In this document: positions 5,375 through 10,672 of the stretch, one piece after another
Layout of the letters: each line of letters starts with the position of its first letter
Numbering within the stretch: position 1 is the stretch's first letter
NCBI GenBank assembly: GCA_014730055.1
Contig: WJIV01000260.1
Location: 1-10,672 of the forward strand
Direction of reading: 5' to 3'
Source: Candidatus Bathyarchaeota archaeon
GTDB taxonomy: Archaea; Thermoproteota; Bathyarchaeia; TCS64
Length of the DNA: 10,672 nt
Notes under the pieces: generated by a model
What the model saw: only the letters and a program-made list of their open reading frames with translations
Told to the model about the DNA's origin: nothing
Databases searched by the model: none
Made by a program: the position numbers and the translations under genes

Positions 5375-6847
5375 CTAACTGTTTTTGATATCGTGATGAA
5401 CTCGTTTTTCATGTGCCTCCTTTAATACCTTATTTAGTGATTCTACTGGCCGAATAATCCCATCAACCCATGTAAATGAATCAACATTCTCGCAGCAAAC
5501 ATCACAGATTTCCTTAGAACCAAGTATATAGCCATGGTTCTTGCATATACTGAACTGAGGGCTAATTTTTAAATAATTATAACCAAATTCTTCAAGCATC
5601 TTTCTTACTAATGTTACTAACTCGGAACGGAATTCAATAATTTCAGCAAGATTGACCTGAAACATTGTTCCACCAGTGTAAATTGAATGATATTTTTTCT
5701 GATGTTCTAACCAATCCCATAAATCGTCACCATGATCAGGTGGAAGGTTAGTGGAATCAGTATAGAATGCTGGGTCATATTCAAACATACCTGGATACTT
5801 TAATGCATCTTTCTCAGATAATACTGCTCCCGCTTCCTCACTTGGGAGAGCCTCAAGAGAGTATAGATTCCCAGACTCCAGTTGTTGTTCCTCCATTTTC
5901 AATAGTACTCTCTCAAGAAGTTTGTAAGTTACAGCCTTTCCAGCAACATGAGCGGTCCCAGCTTCTATCGCATAAAGCAAGGCTTCGTTCATTCCTGAAA
6001 GGTTAATCGATGATATATGCCACGTAAATGAATCCAAATATTCAGAGCTTGCCTCAAGATAACCCTCCTCAAGTCTAGCTTCCATGTAATCCCTTTTTTG
6101 TTCACTTGCCATGAAAGCTATACCCAATATCTGGTCTAATCTATGGAAAAAATCATCTTCACTATTTGAGAGATATCCTAGTCTCGGAAGATTTATAGTA
6201 ACAATACTAAGAACCCCTCTATCATTAGAGTTCCCCACGATGCCTCCCTGTCTTAGATAAACGTTATAAAGATCTGGTTTTTGCGGTTTCTGAGTAAGTT
6301 GATCATAAGTTATGGTACCAGTTAAGTAATTCTGGAAGTGGATGTTTCCATACTTGAAAGAGCTTGATATGTATTTTCTTAAGATTTCACTGTCCCAATT
6401 TGTGCTATTCTTCACATTAATTATAGGGATTGGATTAAAATTTCCCTGAAGATATCCTTTCTCCAAGTTTTCTAAGAAGTAGTCATAAAATTCATAAGAA
6501 ATTTCTTCATCAGCATTTATACTGAAAGATGTCGTCTGTTTTATTGAAGATAAGAATTTTTTGTAGACCTCATTTTTCTGATCACTGTACTTTACTGCGG
6601 CTAAATCAAGATTATTATATGCTTGTGGCCCAGTCCATTCACTTCTCAGTAGCCTTAAATGACCTTGTATCGAATTGAACAGATCCGATAATTTTTTTGG
6701 CTTCTCTTTTTCCTCAAGTCTTTCTATGCTCCACCCGGAGGAGTATCCTTTGCCGGTAGACTCAATACTGTGAATGAAAATATCTCCGTCCTTATGTGCT
6801 CGAATTACTTCATCACTGTAAATTTGAGATGGTTTACTTTCATTCAT
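5375..6847 (-). CDS. NrdD-like glycyl-radical protein lacking the catalytic cysteines
   Basis: 490 residues, related to class III anaerobic ribonucleoside-triphosphate reductase along its length: AHKDGDIFIHSIES (17-30), GPQAYNNLDLA (73-83), NPIPIINVKNSTNWDSE (138-154), GVLSIVTINLPRLGYL (211-226), SGMNEAL (284-290), LEALPSEEAG (331-340), HSIYTGGTMFQVNLAE (387-402). The C-terminus has the metal-site residues C435, H438, C448 and C451 and the glycyl-radical loop VDGIIRPV (G463). Two things are odd. It is shorter than usual, with no N-terminal ATP-cone (an in-frame TAA lies 7-9 nt before the ATG). It also has no cysteine before residue 435, so the thiyl-radical cysteine normally upstream of GG(L/I)xG-TINLPR is absent; there it reads QKPQKPDLYNVYLRQGGIVG. 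A standard ribonucleotide reductase is therefore unlikely. A TATA box lies about 29 bp upstream. The activase gene follows at once. Confidence 0.85.
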   Translation of the reverse strand: MNESKPSQIYSDEVIRAHKDGDIFIHSIESTGKGYSSGWSIERLEEKEKPKKLSDLFNSIQGHLRLLRSEWTGPQAYNNLDLAAVKYSDQKNEVYKKFLSSIKQTTSFSINADEEISYEFYDYFLENLEKGYLQGNFNPIPIINVKNSTNWDSEILRKYISSSFKYGNIHFQNYLTGTITYDQLTQKPQKPDLYNVYLRQGGIVGNSNDRGVLSIVTINLPRLGYLSNSEDDFFHRLDQILGIAFMASEQKRDYMEARLEEGYLEASSEYLDSFTWHISSINLSGMNEALLYAIEAGTAHVAGKAVTYKLLERVLLKMEEQQLESGNLYSLEALPSEEAGAVLSEKDALKYPGMFEYDPAFYTDSTNLPPDHGDDLWDWLEHQKKYHSIYTGGTMFQVNLAEIIEFRSELVTLVRKMLEEFGYNYLKISPQFSICKNHGYILGSKEICDVCCENVDSFTWVDGIIRPVESLNKVLKEAHEKRVHHDIKNS

Positions 6848-6871
6848 CTTCCTTTATGTCACTTCACCGTG

Positions 6872-6880
6872 TTTAAATAT
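6872..6880 (-). promoter_or_regulatory. TATA box of the NrdD-like gene, with adjacent palindrome
   Basis: Read leftward, ATATTTAAA is centred about 29 bp before the ATG at 6847, which predicts a leaderless transcript. Immediately upstream (6882-6897) ATTGA and TCAAT form an inverted repeat over the BRE position. The preceding TTTTT (6901-6905, minus strand) could end the flavodoxin mRNA. So the NrdD-like gene probably has its own promoter in the 72-bp gap. Confidence 0.5.
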
Positions 6881-6919
6881 GATTGAAAATTATCAATATT
6901 AAAAATTGGGTTGATTAAG

Positions 6920-7378
6920 TTAAAGAGACTTGGCGAATTCTTCGCCGAACGTTTCACATTCTTTTAGGCTTTCCTCGTTGTATTTGATCTCATTGTCTAT
7001 GAGGACACAGACATCCTCATATAGCTTTAAGCCAAGAAGTTGAACTTTGGCCTTGAGTTTCTCTTCCATTATCCACGCGCCATCATATCCGTAGCTACCA
7101 AATACGGCAGCGGGGATATTATTGATCTCTCTTCTACCAGTCTTTATATAGTTCTCGACATGATCCAAGAAATCCTTCATATCATTAGATATGTCGGCGT
7201 AGTACACAGGAGACCCAAAAAGGACTCCATCTGAGTCTGCGATTATTGTTAAGGGGAAGGACTCACCTATTTTTTTGATAACTACATTGTCAGCTTCCTT
7301 CATTGCCCCTTTAGCTATGGCCTCAGCCATTTTCTGGGTGTTCCCAGTCTTACTATCATAGATTATTACGATATCCAT
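6920..7378 (-). CDS. Flavodoxin (FMN-binding electron carrier)
   Basis: 152-residue flavodoxin, the short-chain length. The FMN phosphate loop is near the N-terminus: IIYDSKTGNTQKMAEAI, with SKTGNT at 9-14. The isoalloxazine-flanking loops are GSPVYYADIS (55-64) and FGSYGYDGAWIMEE (93-106), so all three FMN-contact regions are intact. The fold order βαβ fits with no extra domain, so it is not an A-type flavoprotein fusion. It lies 72 bp upstream of the NrdD-like gene on the same strand. In E. coli, flavodoxin is the reductant for the NrdG activase, so an analogous job here is a reasonable inference. The ATG at 7378 is preceded by AAGGTAG and lies about 60 bp from a TATA element, giving a leader of about 30 nt. 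Confidence 0.92.
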   Translation of the reverse strand: MDIVIIYDSKTGNTQKMAEAIAKGAMKEADNVVIKKIGESFPLTIIADSDGVLFGSPVYYADISNDMKDFLDHVENYIKTGRREINNIPAAVFGSYGYDGAWIMEEKLKAKVQLLGLKLYEDVCVLIDNEIKYNEESLKECETFGEEFAKSL

Positions 7379-7433
7379 CTTTCTACCTTCTTATCCCGGA
7401 CAACCGGTTTCAACAAACAAAACGTTTCGGCGG

Positions 7434-7443
7434 TTTATATATA
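7434..7443. promoter_or_regulatory. Shared divergent TATA element (flavodoxin / SPL-like radical SAM)
   Basis: TTTATATATA lies between the divergent flavodoxin and radical-SAM genes. Leftward it gives a flavodoxin mRNA with a leader of about 30 nt. Rightward, initiation about 25-27 bp downstream would fall near 7465, almost exactly at the GTG at 7467. This argues against the longer TTG start at 7446, only 3 bp after the TATA element. No other TATA-like run is visible in the gap. Confidence 0.6.
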
Positions 7444-7466
7444 GGTTGCCATGCAAGTACGTGTTT

Positions 7467-8270
7467 GTGAATGTTGGAGAAGCCACCTGTAAGAGCATTC
7501 TTAATAAAAGTGGTATAGAAGGTGTAGAATATGCTATTAATCCCTATATTGGATGTACACACGGATGCGTTTATTGTTATGCAAGGTTCATGACCAGGTG
7601 GTACCATCCAGGCGAGAAATGGGGAACTTTCGTCGATATTAAAAAGAATGCAATAGAATGTCTTAATAAAGACATAAAAAGTAAAAAGCCTGGTAAGATT
7701 CTCCTTTCTAGCGTTACGGACCCATATCAGCCAGTTGAGAAAGAAAAAGAGATTACCAGAAATATTCTTAAGATTCTAAAAGATCACACCTTTCCTGTAA
7801 ACATATTGACCAAATCAGACCTGGTTATTCGTGATTTAGATATAATATCCAATATGTTTGATGTAGAAGTTGGTCTGACGATTACCTGTTATTATGACGA
7901 AGCAAGGAAGATCTTTGAACCTAGAGCATCTCCGATTAATGCAAGAATTGAGGCTCTTCAAAATTTTAGTGATATAGGGATTAGCACCTATGCTTTTTTG
8001 GGACCACTTTTACCTTATCTTTCTGAGGAAAGATTGGACCTACTTCTCAATAACTTGGCTGATAAAGTGGGAAGGGTAATTGTTGATAGATTAAATATTA
8101 AGGCTGGAAACTGGAAAACCATAAAGCTTGCGTTAAAAGATAACTACCCGAATCTGCTTGATTTATTTCAAGAAGCTTGTGGGGTTGAGTCCAAATATTA
8201 CAGTATGCTTGGAAACGTTTTGAGAAGAGAACTTGATAAAAGGGCAATTGAATACGATATGCTGTTCTAG
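7467..8270 (+). CDS. SPL-like (SplB-related, COG1533) radical-SAM protein
   Basis: 267 residues from the GTG at 7467. It belongs to the radical-SAM group related to spore photoproduct lyase and the Rv2578c proteins; the reaction of these archaeal members is unknown. Signatures: SILNKSGIEGVEYAINPYIG leading to GCTHGCVYCYARFM, whose cysteines C30, C34 and C37 form CxxxCxxC; then LSSVTDPYQPVE (80-91), diagnostic of this subfamily; then TKSDLVIRD, LTITCYYDE and the C-terminal GPLLPYL region. It is shorter than true spore photoproduct lyase, so DNA repair is not implied. A frame extension to a TTG at 7446 exists, but that codon sits beside the TATA element. The GTG at 7467 fits a leaderless mRNA and the family N-terminus; a GTG at 7461 is also possible. 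Convergent with the PPDK gene, 49 bp away. Confidence 0.87.
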   Translation: MNVGEATCKSILNKSGIEGVEYAINPYIGCTHGCVYCYARFMTRWYHPGEKWGTFVDIKKNAIECLNKDIKSKKPGKILLSSVTDPYQPVEKEKEITRNILKILKDHTFPVNILTKSDLVIRDLDIISNMFDVEVGLTITCYYDEARKIFEPRASPINARIEALQNFSDIGISTYAFLGPLLPYLSEERLDLLLNNLADKVGRVIVDRLNIKAGNWKTIKLALKDNYPNLLDLFQEACGVESKYYSMLGNVLRRELDKRAIEYDMLF

Positions 8271-8285
8271 TTAAGATTAGTAATT

Positions 8286-8297
8286 AATAAAAAAAGA
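8286..8297 (-). terminator. U-rich terminator of the PPDK gene
   Basis: On the minus strand, seven consecutive T followed by ATTAATTA lie about 25 nt after the PPDK stop, in the 49-bp convergent gap. This is a typical archaeal oligo-U terminator. I see no stable stem. Confidence 0.5.
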
Positions 8298-8319
8298 ATT
8301 TAGAAACTGTAAAAGATGG

Positions 8320-10672
8320 TTATTCTTTCTGAGGATAGTCTAGCTCAGCATGAGCTGCGGATAAGCGAGCGATAGGCACTCTATATGGACTACAACTTAC
8401 ATAGTCCAATCCGATTATGTGGCAGAATTCTATACTGCTGGGATCTCCACCATGCTCACCACAGATACCTACCTCAAGATCGGGTCTTGTTGTCCTACCC
8501 TTCTCAACACCCATCTTCATGAGTTCTCCTACTCCCTCACGATCGATGACCTGGAATGGATTAGCGGGCAGCAACCCACGGTCGACGAAGTTCAGTAGGA
8601 ATTTTCCTTCTGCGTCGTCTCTGCTGATACCGAAGGTCATCTGGGTTAAGTCATTAGTACCAAAGCTGAAGAACTCCGCTGATTCCGCTATCTCATCAGC
8701 TGTGATGGCGGCCCTTGGGATCTCTATCATTGTACCAATCTTGTAATCCAGCTCAATATCTGCTCCATCGAGAACCTCTTCGGCGACTTTCTGGAGTTTA
8801 TCCTTCTCTGCCTGCATCTCATTTATGTGACTTGTTAGTGGGATCATGACCTCTGGGTGTACATCAACGCCTCTTTGCGCTACGTTTACGGCTGCCTCTA
8901 TTATTGCCTGTACCTGCATCTCGGTTAGTCCAGGGTACATTAAGCCTGCACGACATCCACGCAGACCTAGCATTGGGTTTACCTCCCAGAGGCTCTCAAC
9001 AACACTTAGGATTTTTTCTTTTTCCTCCAATTTCTCGGGGTCTCTTCCGGTTGCTCTTAGCTCAGTTACTTCCTGGAGTAGCTCTTCCCTAGGTGGGAGG
9101 AACTCGTGCATTGGAGGATCGATTAATCTTATTATTACAGGATATCCGTCCATTGCTTCGAATATTCCCTCAAAGTCCAGTCTCTGGAAGGGTAATAATG
9201 CTTCTAAAGCTTCTCTGTAATCTTTGACAGCCTCATTAGAATCTACCTGCGTCTTCTTTTCCTCGTACTCCATCTTAAAGGACTCATCCTCTGGATAAGT
9301 TTGCATTCTAGTTTCAAGTGCTTCCAGTTCTCTGAGCATAGGTGCAGCCACATCGCTTCTTAGGATCATTGTTACGACGTTCTCACGCCTGCTTATCTCC
9401 TCGCCTTCCTGGTCGAAAAACATGTGCTCAGTTCTAGTAAGGCCAATACCCTTCGCACCGAATTCACGTGCTCTTCTTGCATCCTCAGGATTATCAGCAT
9501 TAGTTAGTACTCCGAGGCGTTTAATCTCATCCGCCCACTCTAAGGCGGTTATCAGTTCTTTTTCCTCTTCGAATGCCGGGTCGATTTTCGCTACCTGTCC
9601 AAGATATACTTTTCCTGTAGCCCCATCAATGCTGATATAGTCCCCTTCTTTTATTGTATATCCGTTAACAGTGAAGAGGTTTCTATTGTTATCTATCCTG
9701 ATTGCCTCACATCCAGCTACACAAGGCTTACCCCATCCTCTGGCGACTACCGCTGCGTGACTTGTTCCACCCCCATGCTGGGTCAAAAAGCCTTGAGAGA
9801 CATACATACCATTTACATCGTCAGGCGTCGTCTCAGGTCGAACTAGTATAACGTCTTCCCCGGCTTTTCCCATCTCCTCTGCTCGATCTGCATCGAATAC
9901 AGCCTTACCGACTGCAGCACCTGGGCTCGCATTGAGACCAGCGGCTAACTCTGTCGCTTCATCAATAGCATCTGGATCAAATTGAGGGTGAAGTAACTGA
10001 TCTACGTCTTCTGGGCGTATTCTTTTCAATGCTGTTTCTTTGTCGATTAATCCCTCTTTCTTCATATCAACAGCTATCTTAATTGCCGAGCGTGCTGTTC
10101 TCTTACCTGTTCTCGTTTGTAGTATCCACAGTTTTCCCTGCTCTATCGTGAACTCCATATCCTGCATGTCTTTGTAATGCTGTTCAACGGTCTCAGATAT
10201 CTCCTCAAGTTCAGTATATATTTCAGAATGTTCATTTTGTAAATCTTGTAGGTGTATTGGGGTTCTGATTCCAGCTACTACGTCTTCGCCCTGAGCGTTA
10301 AATAGTAACTCACCATAGAGACCTTTGCTTCCGTCTGATGGACTTCTTGTGAAAAGTACTCCACTTCCGCTATCCCATCCCATATTCCCAAAGACCATTG
10401 TCTGTACATTGCATGCGGTTCCCATATCATTCGGAATCCCCTCGTACTTCCTGTAATTTATGGCACGGGGAATATTCCAACTATTGAAGACCGCTGAAAT
10501 GGCTCTCTCAAGTTGGACAAGTGGGTCTTGAGGGAAATCCTCACCTAAGAGCTCCTTGTAGAGCTTTTTCATGCCCTTAACAGTCTCCTTTAAACCCTCA
10601 ACGCTTACATCAGTGTCCGCTGTTACACCTTCCTTCTCTTTCACCTCGTTTAGAATTTCCTCAAAGTCGTGT
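8320..10672 (-). CDS. ppdK: Pyruvate, phosphate dikinase, N-terminus cut by right edge
   Basis: Cytosolic enzyme interconverting pyruvate + ATP + Pi and PEP + AMP + PPi. The frame stays open to the last base, reading DFEEILNEVKEKEGV at the edge. The GTG at 10644 is therefore internal, and roughly the first 150-200 residues are missing. Residues counted from 10644: end of the ATP-grasp domain, with FPQDPLVQLERAISAVFNSW, DSGSGVLFTRSPSDG (91-105) and NAQGEDVVAGIRTP; swivelling domain with HGGGTSHAAVVARGWGKPC (290-308), phospho-carrier H296; then the PEP/pyruvate barrel with GLTRTEHMFF, LIDPPMHEFLP, NPMLGLRGCR, EIPRAA, FFSFGTNDLTQMTFGISRDD, GICGEHGGDPSSIEF (acid C728) and DYVSCSPYRVPIARL. The order matches PPDK rather than PEP synthase. 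An acidic, helical stretch at about 428-478 looks like an insertion. Metabolic role is gluconeogenic or glycolytic. Confidence 0.95.
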   Translation of the reverse strand, partial: HDFEEILNEVKEKEGVTADTDVSVEGLKETVKGMKKLYKELLGEDFPQDPLVQLERAISAVFNSWNIPRAINYRKYEGIPNDMGTACNVQTMVFGNMGWDSGSGVLFTRSPSDGSKGLYGELLFNAQGEDVVAGIRTPIHLQDLQNEHSEIYTELEEISETVEQHYKDMQDMEFTIEQGKLWILQTRTGKRTARSAIKIAVDMKKEGLIDKETALKRIRPEDVDQLLHPQFDPDAIDEATELAAGLNASPGAAVGKAVFDADRAEEMGKAGEDVILVRPETTPDDVNGMYVSQGFLTQHGGGTSHAAVVARGWGKPCVAGCEAIRIDNNRNLFTVNGYTIKEGDYISIDGATGKVYLGQVAKIDPAFEEEKELITALEWADEIKRLGVLTNADNPEDARRAREFGAKGIGLTRTEHMFFDQEGEEISRRENVVTMILRSDVAAPMLRELEALETRMQTYPEDESFKMEYEEKKTQVDSNEAVKDYREALEALLPFQRLDFEGIFEAMDGYPVIIRLIDPPMHEFLPPREELLQEVTELRATGRDPEKLEEKEKILSVVESLWEVNPMLGLRGCRAGLMYPGLTEMQVQAIIEAAVNVAQRGVDVHPEVMIPLTSHINEMQAEKDKLQKVAEEVLDGADIELDYKIGTMIEIPRAAITADEIAESAEFFSFGTNDLTQMTFGISRDDAEGKFLLNFVDRGLLPANPFQVIDREGVGELMKMGVEKGRTTRPDLEVGICGEHGGDPSSIEFCHIIGLDYVSCSPYRVPIARLSAAHAELDYPQKE

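Noticed and set aside
5310..5412. Separate small gene from the GGAGG-preceded ATG at 5412
   Set aside because: It runs about 32 codons in a frame overlapping two real genes and its sequence (many T, R, Q, S) resembles no protein. It is more useful as a clue to a frameshift.
5375..6847. Selenocysteine replacing the missing catalytic cysteine
   Set aside because: There is no in-frame TGA within the 490 codons, so nothing can encode selenocysteine.
8417..9640. Open frames antisense to the PPDK gene
   Set aside because: They are serine/proline-rich shadows of a well-conserved coding region with no domain sense.
8320..10644. Complete PPDK starting at GTG 10644
   Set aside because: The frame is open to the right edge and the codons before the GTG continue the PPDK sequence (DFEEILNE). 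The ATP-grasp start is missing.
1..10672. CRISPR array, tRNA, mobile element or defence island
   Set aside because: No regularly spaced direct repeats, no cloverleaf-like sequence in the short gaps, no transposase and no terminal repeats were seen.

Overview
The window is archaeal. It carries the second half of a transcription factor B, an archaeal histone, an archaeal-length Nep1 rRNA methyltransferase and a SpoIIM-type membrane protein. Promoters are TATA boxes about 25-30 bp upstream of the start codon, so several lead genes look leaderless. Internal operon genes have GGAG-type ribosome binding sites instead. A histone plus anaerobic enzymes (pyruvate phosphate dikinase, a glycyl-radical enzyme with its radical-SAM activase, a clostridial-type ferredoxin, a flavodoxin) point to an anaerobic euryarchaeote-like organism. 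I cannot name the lineage. Coding density is very high: no gap exceeds about 90 bp, and I see no tRNA, rRNA, CRISPR array or insertion sequence.

Layout. Bases 1-620 (+) hold the 3' part of tfb, which enters from the left edge. Bases 661-1299 (+) encode a HAD hydrolase whose end overlaps the convergent nep1 gene. On the minus strand, ferredoxin (3262-3068), a signal-peptide/coiled-coil/membrane-anchor protein (3028-1970) and nep1 (1965-1267) form an operon. Divergent from it, sharing a TATA element at 3291-3300, is a histone-SpoIIM operon (3339-4158, +), followed by a C_GCAxxG_C_C-family redox-type protein (4197-4640, +). Bases 4674-7378 (minus) are a flavodoxin, NrdD-like, NrdG-like cluster. 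A second divergent TATA element (7434-7443) separates the flavodoxin from an SPL-like radical-SAM gene (7467-8270, +). Convergent to that is a long pyruvate phosphate dikinase gene (8320 to the right edge, minus), which lacks its N-terminal part.

The most interesting unit is the flavodoxin/NrdD-like/NrdG-like cluster. The NrdD-like protein is recognisably built like an anaerobic ribonucleotide reductase, with a glycyl-radical loop and a metal-binding C-terminus. It has no ATP-cone, and no cysteine at all in its first 434 residues, so the catalytic thiyl-radical cysteine of every characterised glycyl-radical enzyme is missing. Its partner activase has an intact CxxxCxxC cluster motif but no ATG, GTG or TTG start in frame. 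This suggests a non-AUG start, a programmed frameshift or a one-base sequence error. The flavodoxin could be the electron donor for the activase. The three together may be a glycyl-radical system with unknown chemistry.
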